From: Candidatus Sumerlaeota bacterium
GTDB lineage: Bacteria > Sumerlaeota > Sumerlaeia > SLMS01 > JAHLLQ01
NCBI GenBank assembly: GCA_030156535.1
Contig: JASGMJ010000021.1
Coordinates: forward strand, 1-64,000
Length of the DNA stretch: 64,000 nucleotides
Reading direction: 5' to 3'
A program made the position numbers and the translations under genes. Positions 1 to 7,156 of this stretch are shown here, in pieces; within the stretch, counting starts at the first letter, position 1, and every line of letters begins with the position of its first letter. Below the pieces are notes generated by a model. It ran no database searches. It was not told where the DNA came from and saw only the letters and a list, made by a program, of their open reading frames with translations.

Positions 1-1
1 A

Positions 2-415
2 TTCGACGCGCTTCAACCGTGGTCGAGTGACGATTGGCTGCACGATCCGGACGCGAAGGCCGCATTGCATTTCGGCGACTTCAACGGCGACGCGGAGGCC
101 GACGTGCTCGAAGTCAACGATGCGCAGATGCGCGTGGCGTTGAGCAGCAACGGCGTGCTCGGCGACGCGATCGACGCCGGAACGGTTGGCTTTCACGACG
201 ACCCGGCACGCGGCGAGGGCTGGTGGATCTTCGCGGGCGACGTCGATCAGGACGGGCTCGACGATCTCATCCAGATCAACGAATTCGGCGAAGCCTGGGT
301 GGCGCGTTCGCTCGGCAACGGCACGTTCGGCCCGCCCGTCCGCGAAGCTCAACTCGGCTTCCACCACAAACCGGAAGGCGCGTGGCAGATCTTCGTCGGC
401 CACGCACGCAAGTAG
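2..415 (+). CDS. FG-GAP/VCBS-repeat protein, C-terminal part (5' end outside window)
   Basis: The reading frame is open from base 2 to the TAG at 413-415, so the gene begins left of the window. The visible 137 residues hold two VCBS/FG-GAP-type motifs, GDFNGDAEADVLEVN and GDVDQDGLDDLIQIN, which are Asp-rich calcium-binding loops of beta-propeller blades. Such proteins are normally secreted or surface exposed; no catalytic residues are visible here. The stop lies about 35 bp before an IS630 transposase remnant in another frame, so the original C-terminus may have been cut by an insertion. The family call is firm; the specific role is unknown. Confidence 0.7.
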   Translation, partial: FDALQPWSSDDWLHDPDAKAALHFGDFNGDAEADVLEVNDAQMRVALSSNGVLGDAIDAGTVGFHDDPARGEGWWIFAGDVDQDGLDDLIQINEFGEAWVARSLGNGTFGPPVREAQLGFHHKPEGAWQIFVGHARK

Positions 416-450
416 GCGGTTCAACGCAACGACAGGACAGAAACAGCCAT

Positions 451-684
451 CAGGAGCACGCTGTTCAGGCGCTGAGATGGGGTCGCTTCGAGGCCGTGTA
501 CCTGCCGCCGTACTCACCCGATCTCAACCCGATCGAACGCCTGTGGCTGATGATCAAGACCGAGTGGTTTGCCGACTTCATCGCGAAGGACCGCGATGCC
601 TTGATCGACCGCCTCGGCAAGGCGCTCTGCTGGACCATGAACCGCAAAGCACTCAACACAAGGACATGCGCGATTCGGTCATGA
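451..684 (+). pseudogene. IS630-family transposase remnant (C-terminal DDE end)
   Basis: Frame 1 encodes the typical end of an IS630/Tc1-like transposase, with PPYSPDLNPIERLW (containing the last acidic catalytic residue) followed by an amphipathic tail ending at 684. Upstream of about 451 the same frame is arginine-rich nonsense antisense to no known domain, so the first two catalytic Asp residues and the helix-turn-helix are missing. No terminal inverted repeat or TA duplication was recognised. It is a dead 3' fragment left by an old insertion or recombination event. Confidence 0.75.
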
Positions 685-856
685 ATGATGGCAAGCGCTC
701 TCTCCTGCACGTGCGGAGACACCAGGACTGAGAGCCGAAGACATCCCTCCGGCGGATGTGCCCAAACGGGGTTTCGATTGACGGGACCGGCGCGGCGCCG
801 ATGCTGGGAGAGGGATCAATCCGGGCCGAGAGCACCGTTTGGGAGACACACGCATC

Positions 857-2227
857 ATGCCGATGTGCAAGCCAGGGCGCGAAGTGCCGAATCAGGGAAT
901 CGTCACCACCCGTCTCGTAATGGAAGAGGACTGGGGCGAGCTCTGGCACGCGGAATCCGACACGCACGGCGCCGTGCTCTTCGTGGCGTACACCACGGCC
1001 CACGGCCAACGGATGTTCAAGGAGGCGCTCGCCTATCTGGGGCGATGGAAGGAAAGCTGCCAGACACCGGAGCAACGCCTGCTCGGCATCAAGCATCTCT
1101 CGCCCGATACGGCGATCCCCTACATGCTCGTCGAGGACACCGGCGGACCAACGCTGCGCGAGGTCGCCAACGATCCCGAAAAGGACATCAGCCCCGACGA
1201 CTACGTGAAGTGGTTCAGCGGGCTGTGCGAGGCCGTGGCAAACGCCACGAACATGAATCTGGTTCCGATCGGGATCAGCCCCGACACGATTTTCTATGAT
1301 GCTGCCAATCCCGCCGCGCGCTGGCGGATTTGCCCCATCGCGCCCGGCTCCGCCATGCGCAACGGCCTGGTCGGGCGTGGACGCTTCACGCCCAAGGAAC
1401 TCTCGCACATGCCCGACGTGTCCACGACACACGCGGACACCTACGCGCTCTCGTGGATGCTGATCGACATCATCAGCGGACGCCCCGATCTCCCCCGCCT
1501 GACGAGTGTGATCGACGAGGCCTTTCCGCTCGAGAAGCTGGGCCGCGATTTGAAGGGAAGCGCCACCAGCCAGAACGGCGCCTGCGTCGAACCCCGGATG
1601 ATGGATACGATCCTGAAGCGCTGGTTGCGGAACGACGCGGAAAAGGAAGTGAAGAAGTTTCTCAAGACGCACAGGAAAGGGAAGAAGGCCAAGCCGGGAG
1701 CAAAGCCCGCCACGTCAGCAAAAGCGAAACCCGCCCCGAAGGTGAAGAAGTCGTCCTCCTCCAACGCGGGCGCCTACGTACGCATGATTCTGATGACGAT
1801 GCTGAAGTTGACGATCGTGCTGGTGGCGTTCGCCGGTGGTGCGTATGGCGGCTACCGGCTCTTCACGACGAAGGACACGAACAAGACCGCGCTGGGAACA
1901 GCCCGCCTGTGGAGCAAGGCCATCGTGGCGGATGACCTGCAAGGAGCGCTGGCCTTTACGTCGGACGAGGGCGAGGAGCAAACGAAGCAACTCTTCGACA
2001 CGATCGACTACATCGAGAGGAGCAAGTCGGCGAGCCCGCTGGCCTCCGCAAACGCCGTCACGGAGAAGACCAGCACCAAAGGCTTCCTCGGTCAGGCAAC
2101 GCTCCAAGGCGAGAATGGCGACTCGTTTCTCGTCGTAACGTTCAAGCTGCACGAGCAGGACGACGGTACGTACAGGATTTTCTACGTTGATTGGGAGGGG
2201 ACGAACTCCAGCACGCTGGGTTTCTGA
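857..2227 (+). CDS. Membrane-anchored pseudokinase-like protein
   Basis: A 456-residue protein if started at the ATG at 857, which has GGGAG about 11 bases upstream; a TTG at 839 is the alternative. Residues about 20-230 follow the layout of a protein kinase C-lobe but with degenerate motifs: GISPDTIFYD stands where HRDxxxxN is expected, CPIAPG replaces DFG, FTPKELSH resembles the APE region, and ADTYALSWMLIDIISGRP resembles the DxxxLGxxLxxLLTGxxP helix. A basic, Lys/Ala/Pro-rich linker precedes one transmembrane segment (around MLKLTIVLVAFAGGAYGG). The extracytoplasmic end looks like an NTF2/DUF4878-type fold. Catalysis is unlikely; a scaffold or sensing role is inference. It is a single gene convergent with the metal importer operon. 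Confidence 0.6.
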   Translation: MPMCKPGREVPNQGIVTTRLVMEEDWGELWHAESDTHGAVLFVAYTTAHGQRMFKEALAYLGRWKESCQTPEQRLLGIKHLSPDTAIPYMLVEDTGGPTLREVANDPEKDISPDDYVKWFSGLCEAVANATNMNLVPIGISPDTIFYDAANPAARWRICPIAPGSAMRNGLVGRGRFTPKELSHMPDVSTTHADTYALSWMLIDIISGRPDLPRLTSVIDEAFPLEKLGRDLKGSATSQNGACVEPRMMDTILKRWLRNDAEKEVKKFLKTHRKGKKAKPGAKPATSAKAKPAPKVKKSSSSNAGAYVRMILMTMLKLTIVLVAFAGGAYGGYRLFTTKDTNKTALGTARLWSKAIVADDLQGALAFTSDEGEEQTKQLFDTIDYIERSKSASPLASANAVTEKTSTKGFLGQATLQGENGDSFLVVTFKLHEQDDGTYRIFYVDWEGTNSSTLGF

Positions 2228-2233
2228 GTTCGC

Positions 2234-3103
2234 TTACGTGTGCCGGCGCGAGCCCCCTCCGAACAGACCGCTCTGCGGGCCGACCAGCACGGACAAGAGG
2301 AAGAACACGCCCAGCACGCCCACCACTGCCGGTCCGGAGGGGATGGACAGGTGGAAGCTGAGGAAGAGGCCGAGGGCACTGCCCAGCACGGCCAGTACCG
2401 CAGACATCGCCAATGTCCTGCCCCAATGCCTGAACCACAATGTCGCCGACGCCGCAGGCAGCAAAAACAACCCCAACGCCAGCACGATCCCCATGGCCTG
2501 CAACGCGGCAACGAGGTTGAGCACGACCAGCAACAGCAGCCCGGCGTGCACCAGCCACGCATTGCGTCCCGTCGCCCGGTAGAAATCAGGGTCGAACGTT
2601 TCAAGCACGATGTGGCGGTAGAACAAGGCAAAGAGCAGCAACGTGACCGTGGTGACGCCCCACGCCAGCCACAGGTCCGGCGAACTGATTCCCAGGATGT
2701 TGCCGAAAAGGAAGTGCATCAGATCGATGCGCACGCGCGAGCGCGCAAGGCTGACGATCGCAACGCCTGTCCCGAAGAAGATGATGAAGAGTGTGCCGAA
2801 GGCCGTGTCCTCCTTCAGCCGCGTCATGCGGCCGATCAGGCTGCTGCCCGCGGCCGTCAGAATCCCGGCCATCAAGGCACCGCTAAAGAGCGACCACATG
2901 CCCGCCCCGAAGAGAAGGTAGGCGATGCCCATGCCGGGCAGCAGGCTGTGGGCGAGCGCGTCGCCCATCAGCGCCATGCGGCGCTGGATGAGAACGCAGC
3001 CAAGAATTCCGCCGCTGATTCCAATCATGATGGAGATCAGCAGGCCGCGCACCATGAACTGGTAGCCAAGTGGCTCGGCGAAGAAGGAAACGAGGTCAGC
3101 CAA
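2234..3103 (-). CDS. Zinc/manganese ABC transporter permease (ABC-3 family)
   Basis: Inner-membrane permease of a metal importer, 289 residues with about eight to nine hydrophobic segments. It carries the ABC-3 family landmarks GGILGCVLIQRRMALMGDALAHSLLPG near the N-terminus and the LLPAASATL segment near residue 220. The TTG at 3101-3103 is preferred as start because GGAG lies about ten bases upstream and it overlaps the stop of the ATPase gene by eight bases, as expected for translational coupling. It is the last gene of the five-gene leftward operon. Metal choice (Zn versus Mn) cannot be settled from the permease alone; the His-rich binding protein favours zinc. Confidence 0.88.
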   Translation of the reverse strand: MADLVSFFAEPLGYQFMVRGLLISIMIGISGGILGCVLIQRRMALMGDALAHSLLPGMGIAYLLFGAGMWSLFSGALMAGILTAAGSSLIGRMTRLKEDTAFGTLFIIFFGTGVAIVSLARSRVRIDLMHFLFGNILGISSPDLWLAWGVTTVTLLLFALFYRHIVLETFDPDFYRATGRNAWLVHAGLLLLVVLNLVAALQAMGIVLALGLFLLPAASATLWFRHWGRTLAMSAVLAVLGSALGLFLSFHLSIPSGPAVVGVLGVFFLLSVLVGPQSGLFGGGSRRHT

Positions 3104-3839
3104 GGAAAGTCTCCGCGGACAAGGGAACGTCTTCGCCATAGGCCTGGCGGATGTTCTCGGCGGTGAGCACGTCCTCAACGCGCCCAAACGCAACGAGCCG
3201 GCGGCTCAGCAAGAGGGCGTGCGAGAAAGCCTCGCGTGCAAGGCGCAGATCGTGAACAGCGGCAAAAATGGTGCGGTGCTGGTGCTTCCAGCTTTGAAAG
3301 AGTTCCACGAGATGGCGGATCACGGAGGCGTCAACGCCCTCGAAGGGCTCGTCGAGCAGGAAGATGTCGCCCCCCTGCGCGATCGCACGGGCGAGAAAGA
3401 CGCGCTGTTGCTGGCCGCCGGAAAGTTCCCCGATCTGACGCCCGGCCAACTCGGTCAAGCCCATCTCCCTGAGAGCGGAATCAACGAACTGATGGTCCTC
3501 GGCGCCGAAGCCGCGAAAACCGCCGATACTCGCAAAGCGCCCCTGCTCGGCAACGGCGCGCACCGTCGTGGGAAAATCCCAATCCACGTGGATTTTCTGG
3601 GGGACGTAGGAAAGGCGTGGGTGATGGTGCTGGATATGGTCGTCACCAATCAGAATGCGCCCACTCGAAAGCCCATGCCATCCGAGCGTTGCGCGCAGCA
3701 GCGTCGATTTGCCCGCGCCGTTGGGGCCGACCACGGCCGTCATGCTGCCGCAATGAACCTCGGCACAAATGTTCTCCAGGGCACAAACGCGGCCGTAGTG
3801 AACGCTGACATCGTCGAAGCGGATAATCTCGAGGTTCAC
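3096..3839 (-). CDS. Zinc/manganese ABC transporter ATP-binding protein
   Basis: Cytoplasmic ATPase of the metal importer, 247 residues. Walker A is GPNGAGKST, the signature is LSGGQQQRVFLARA, Walker B is IFLLDEPFEGVD, and the switch His sits in AAVHDLR, all intact. The sequence matches the ZnuC/MntB type in length and in lacking extra C-terminal domains. Its ATG overlaps the preceding gene's stop by four bases, and its own stop overlaps the permease start, so stoichiometry is probably set by coupled translation. Confidence 0.9.
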   Translation of the reverse strand: MNLEIIRFDDVSVHYGRVCALENICAEVHCGSMTAVVGPNGAGKSTLLRATLGWHGLSSGRILIGDDHIQHHHPRLSYVPQKIHVDWDFPTTVRAVAEQGRFASIGGFRGFGAEDHQFVDSALREMGLTELAGRQIGELSGGQQQRVFLARAIAQGGDIFLLDEPFEGVDASVIRHLVELFQSWKHQHRTIFAAVHDLRLAREAFSHALLLSRRLVAFGRVEDVLTAENIRQAYGEDVPLSAETFLG

Positions 3840-4306
3840 CGGAGTACCTCACCAAGATCGAGCAGAGTGGTGATCTCGAAAGCTCCCCAGGCCGTGCGTT
3901 CGTAGACGTTGCCGCGCCAGTGCAACTCGGCACGCAACGCCTCGTCCTCTTCGTAGAGCATGTTGACGCGCGACGCATGAAGCAGCAGCTCGCTGCCTGC
4001 GGGAGAAGCCAGTTCGGCGACGCCGCGCCACTGGCGGGGGGTGCTCTCCACGGCTTCGAGTGCGGTGCCGTCGAGCAGTACCTCCCACGTCTCGACATCG
4101 AACGTGCTGGTGATGACGATGTCGAGGTCTTCTGTTTCGGTGGCTTTCGCGGGTTGGAGCGCGCGGGGCTCCGTTGCGGTGACAGAGCGGGACTCCACCC
4201 AAAAGATCGAGCAGGCCAAGGCGATTCCGTAGAGTCCCGCAAGCGCAAAGCGCCGCATGGCGGGAGCGGTGAACCCAAACCGCGAATTGCCGGCCGTGTG
4301 TGTCAC
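3836..4306 (-). CDS. Unknown membrane-anchored/secreted protein inside the metal importer operon
   Basis: 156 residues. An N-terminal hydrophobic stretch (RRFALAGLYGIALACSIFWV, about residues 18-37) is a signal anchor or signal peptide, followed by an acidic extracytoplasmic domain with no motif recognised. Start and stop each overlap the neighbouring genes (binding protein and ATPase) by four bases, so it is made together with the transporter. The position suggests an accessory role in metal capture or permease assembly; this is inference from context only. The conserved overlaps and codon use argue it is a real gene. Confidence 0.65.
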   Translation of the reverse strand: MTHTAGNSRFGFTAPAMRRFALAGLYGIALACSIFWVESRSVTATEPRALQPAKATETEDLDIVITSTFDVETWEVLLDGTALEAVESTPRQWRGVAELASPAGSELLLHASRVNMLYEEDEALRAELHWRGNVYERTAWGAFEITTLLDLGEVLR

Positions 4307-5241
4307 TCAAGGCTCCTGACGATCATGCGCACGTTCAAGCGGTGCAGGTCGATGTAGGTGAGCATGGCGCTCTCCAGAGTGCTGCCATCGGTGTGGAGGC
4401 GGCCGGCAATCTCCGCGCCGGACTCCGCCGCGAGTTGACGCATGGCCTTCTCATTGCCCGCCGCTTCAATGAAAATGTGGCTCACGCCCTTCTCGCGCAT
4501 GAGCGAAACGAGCGCGGCGACGTCCTGGGCAGAGGGTTCCTGAAGACGATGCGCCCCGGTCAGCGAGACGACTTCGACTCCATAGGCCGCGCCGAAGTAC
4601 TGGAAGGCGTTGTGGTCGGTGATCAGAATGCGGCGTTCGCGCGGAATGCGCGCGACCTCGCGCTGAATCCACGAGTCGAGCACCTTGAGCTGCGTCGTAT
4701 ACAGCGAGGCCCATGCGGCATAGTCCGCTGCGCCCTCCGGGTCGGCCTCGGCCAGCGCGGCGCGGATGTTCTCGGCATACTGGATTCCATTGGCAACGGC
4801 AAGCCAGGCATGGGGATCGTCGGCGTGTTCATGATCGTGCTCATCGCCGTGGTCGTGGCCGTGGTCGTGGCCATCGCCGGGATTGGCGGGAAGCGGCACG
4901 ATGCCATTCGTGGCGACAACAACTTTGCCGGCGTAGCCGGAATGGCGGATCACTTCGTCGAGCCAGGCCTCCAGTCCCAGGCCGTTGACGACCACGACGT
5001 CGGCATTGGCGAGTTGCTGAACGTCGCGGGGCGAGGGCTGGAAGCTATGCAGGTCGGCACCCGGCGGAAGCAGCGAGACGACCTCGACGCGGTCGCCGCC
5101 GACGTTGCGGGCGATGTCGGCGAGAATGCCCGTGCTCGCAACGACACGCAGGGGTTTGGCTTCGGCCCGCAGGGCGGTAGGCATTGCCAAGGCGGCAAGC
5201 AGCATCATGACCGGCAGAATCAGACGGAATGGCAGTTTCAT
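4303..5241 (-). CDS. znuA: Zinc ABC transporter substrate-binding protein (ZnuA-like)
   Basis: Periplasmic cluster A-I metal-binding protein of 312 residues with a signal peptide (residues 1-26). Metal ligands of the family are visible: H65 in DLHSFQPSP, H144 in DPHAWL, a central His in TDHNAFQYF, and a C-terminal acidic ligand region. Between residues 122 and 140 lies a loop with repeated His-Asp pairs (GDGHDHGHDHGDEHDHEH), the charged His-rich loop typical of zinc rather than manganese binders. Its ATG overlaps the stop of the upstream ribbon-helix-helix gene. The DNA periodicity at about 4830-4880 is just the His codons. Confidence 0.9.
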   Translation of the reverse strand: MKLPFRLILPVMMLLAALAMPTALRAEAKPLRVVASTGILADIARNVGGDRVEVVSLLPPGADLHSFQPSPRDVQQLANADVVVVNGLGLEAWLDEVIRHSGYAGKVVVATNGIVPLPANPGDGHDHGHDHGDEHDHEHADDPHAWLAVANGIQYAENIRAALAEADPEGAADYAAWASLYTTQLKVLDSWIQREVARIPRERRILITDHNAFQYFGAAYGVEVVSLTGAHRLQEPSAQDVAALVSLMREKGVSHIFIEAAGNEKAMRQLAAESGAEIAGRLHTDGSTLESAMLTYIDLHRLNVRMIVRSLE

Positions 5242-5531
5242 GAGTGGGCACGTCTTCCTTTCCCGGCAGCAGGCTGCCTGGCCTTGCAGATAAGGCGCAT
5301 TTCGTGGGTGTCAGCGGTTTCCTGAAGTTCGTGATCCTTGAGAAAGTCGATCCAGAAAGCCCGCTGTGTTTCGGAGAGCTGGCCACTTCCCATGCAAAGG
5401 GGGCAGGTGTTCTCCAGTGCGGAGAGCACGGCACGGCGAATGAAATCCGAGCGATTCTCGATGCCGCGGATCCGCTCGGCGAGATGCCGGTCCACCTTGA
5501 AGGTGATGATGTCTTCCTTGGGAGATGCCAT
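5238..5531 (-). CDS. Ribbon-helix-helix (CopG-like) protein with Cys/His tail, probable metal-responsive repressor
   Basis: 97 residues from the ATG at 5531, chosen because AAGGAG lies nine bases upstream. Residues 7-40 (DIITFKVDRHLAERIRGI then RSDFIRRAVLSAL) form a ribbon-helix-helix DNA-binding domain. The remainder carries C43 and C46 in CPLCMGSG, then H67, H76 and C82, a plausible metal site. It is the first gene of the zinc importer operon and overlaps znuA by four bases. Established knowledge: RHH proteins such as NikR are metal-dependent repressors. Inference: this one senses Zn and autoregulates the operon in place of a Zur/Fur protein, none of which is seen here. Confidence 0.75.
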   Translation of the reverse strand: MASPKEDIITFKVDRHLAERIRGIENRSDFIRRAVLSALENTCPLCMGSGQLSETQRAFWIDFLKDHELQETADTHEMRLICKARQPAAGKGRRAHS

Positions 5532-5575
5532 GATCGAACTCCTTGCGCGCCGTGTTGGCTGCGTGGGAGCGCGGT

Positions 5576-5604
5576 AATACGATGACATACCAGGCTGCTG
5601 TCAA
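5576..5604 (-). promoter_or_regulatory. Candidate sigma-70-type promoter of the metal importer operon
   Basis: On the minus strand TTGACA (5604-5599) is followed after 17 bases by CGTATT (5581-5576), about 45 bases before the ATG of the regulator gene. The -35 box is perfect, the -10 box weak. The spacer contains GTATGTCAT; no clear palindromic operator was found. Confidence 0.4.
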
Positions 5605-5703
5605 GGATTTCCGGCGATTCTCAAACGCCGGGAGTGCGACTTGGCAATTCGGTTGGAGCAGGCATGCCGACGTCCCTTCAGGGCACGAAATCCTTGTGGC
5701 GCC

Positions 5704-5742
5704 TTGCCCGGCACCGCCTTGCGGAACGGTGCCGGTGGGCAA
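5704..5742. other. Strong hairpin in the 5532-5872 intergenic region
   Basis: CCGGCACCG (5708-5716) pairs perfectly with CGGTGCCGG (5727-5735), extended by TTGC/GCAA. It is not followed by a T run, so it is probably not a terminator. The 340-bp gene-free stretch between the regulator gene and sucB also holds two copies of a GTCCCT..GGG short hairpin motif (about 5675 and 5755), the sucB terminator and the operon promoter; no gene was seen in it. Confidence 0.4.
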
Positions 5743-5836
5743 CTCAACTGCCGTCCCTGCGGGATGTGGAACGGTGGAGACAAAACGGAGAACAAAAGAG
5801 CGACGCGATGGGACAGGGGACCGAAAACGGAAGAGG

Positions 5837-5867
5837 TCTCCCGGAACCGTTTCACGGCTCCGGGAGA
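5837..5867 (-). terminator. Terminator of the acnA-sucA-sucB operon
   Basis: TCTCCCGGA..CCGT pairs with ACGG..TCCGGGAGA around a short loop, starting five bases after the sucB stop on the minus strand, followed by a modestly T-rich tract (CCTCTTCCGTTTTC). Confidence 0.65.
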
Positions 5868-5872
5868 TGCAT

Positions 5873-7111
5873 TCAGACGCCGAGCAGCAACCGCGCGGGG
5901 TCCTCGATGAGTTGCTTGATGCGCACGAGGAACTGCACGGCCTCGCGTCCATCGACCATGCGGTGGTCGTAGCTGAGCGCGAGGTACATCATCGGGCGGA
6001 TGACGACCTGCCCGTTGCGGGCCACGGGGCGCTCCTCGATGCGATGCATCCCCAGGATCGCGCTCTGGGGGGGATTCAGAATCGGAGTGGAGAGCATAGA
6101 GCCAAAGACGCCGCCGTTGGTGATGGTGAACGTGCCTCCCTGCATGTCGGCCAGCTCAATGCGTCCCTCGCGCGCCTTGCCTGCGAAGGCGGCGACGGCC
6201 TTCTCAATCTCCGGGAACGTCATGTTTCCCGCGTCGCGCAGGACGGGAACGACGAGGCCCTTGTCCGTGGAGACGGCGATGCCGATGTGCTGGCGGTTCC
6301 AGGTGATGATCTCGTTGCCGTCGATCATCGAGTTGACGCGGGGGAAGTCCTGGAGCGCGACGGCGGCGGCACGCGTAAAGAAGGACATGAAGCCAAGTCC
6401 AACGCCGTACTTTTCCTTGAAGGACTCCTTGTAGGCCTTGCGAAGGTCCATGACGGCGCCCATATCCACATCATTGAACGTGGTGAGCATCGCGGCGGTG
6501 TGCTGCGCCTCGACGAGGCGCTCGGCGATGCGGCGCCGGATCATGCTCATCTTCACGCGTGTGAAGTCGCCGTCGCTGCCTGCGGCGGGCTGGACGGGTT
6601 CTGCTTCGGACTCATTCGCCTTGTGGGCGTTGGCGATGCGGCCTTCCACGTCCTCGCGCGTGATGCGCCCCTGCGGCCCGGTTCCCTGGATCGTGGAGAG
6701 GTCGAGCCCCTGTTCTTCGGCGATCTTGCGGGCAACGCTCGACGCGCGAACCTTCGTGTCGTGCGCGCCGGCTTCGGCGTCGTGTTCTTCCTGCTTGGGC
6801 TCCGGCTTTTTCTCCGCTGCCGGAGCGGCCTCTGCCGGCTTCTCCTTTTCCGGTGCGGACTTGGCGGGGGCTTTGGCGTCGGTGTCGATGCGGGCAACGA
6901 CGGAGCCCACTTTCACTTCGGCGCCTTCCTCGACAAGCAGGGAAATGACGCCCGATTCCGTTGCCGGAACCTCTGTGGTGGCCTTGTCCGTGTCGAGATC
7001 GAACAGTTCCTGGCCCTTCTCGACGTAGTCACCTTCGGCCACGTTCCACTTGCTGATAAGGCCTTCCGCGATGGATTCGCCAACCGAGGGGACCTTGACT
7101 TCGTGTATCAT
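5873..7111 (-). CDS. sucB: Dihydrolipoyllysine succinyltransferase, E2 of 2-oxoglutarate dehydrogenase
   Basis: Transfers succinyl groups from lipoate to CoA in the 2-oxoglutarate dehydrogenase complex. 412 residues: lipoyl domain with the lipoyl-lysine in [13 protein letters not shown] (residues about 39-51), an Ala/Pro/Glu/Lys-rich linker, the peripheral-subunit-binding domain ([20 protein letters not shown], about 122-160), a second linker, then the acyltransferase domain with the catalytic [10 protein letters not shown] near residue 380. It lies 45 bases downstream of sucA and ends the operon. No lipoamide dehydrogenase (E3) gene is adjacent, so E3 must be encoded elsewhere. Confidence 0.95.
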   Translation of the reverse strand: MIHEVKVPSVGESIAEGLISKWNVAEGDYVEKGQELFDLDTDKATTEVPATESGVISLLVEEGAEVKVGSVVARIDTDAKAPAKSAPEKEKPAEAAPAAEKKPEPKQEEHDAEAGAHDTKVRASSVARKIAEEQGLDLSTIQGTGPQGRITREDVEGRIANAHKANESEAEPVQPAAGSDGDFTRVKMSMIRRRIAERLVEAQHTAAMLTTFNDVDMGAVMDLRKAYKESFKEKYGVGLGFMSFFTRAAAVALQDFPRVNSMIDGNEIITWNRQHIGIAVSTDKGLVVPVLRDAGNMTFPEIEKAVAAFAGKAREGRIELADMQGGTFTITNGGVFGSMLSTPILNPPQSAILGMHRIEERPVARNGQVVIRPMMYLALSYDHRMVDGREAVQFLVRIKQLIEDPARLLLGV

Positions 7112-7156
7112 GAGAAAAACCCGTAGTGAGGAATGAAAGGAGTCAGTGGTTGGAGA

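Noticed and set aside
34-450. Open arginine-rich frame leading into the transposase fragment
   Set aside because: It overlaps the FG-GAP gene in another frame and has no domain; high GC keeps stops away.
4830-4885. Apparent tandem DNA repeat (GTGGTCGTGGCC pattern)
   Set aside because: It is the His/Asp codon run of the zinc-binding loop in the substrate-binding protein.
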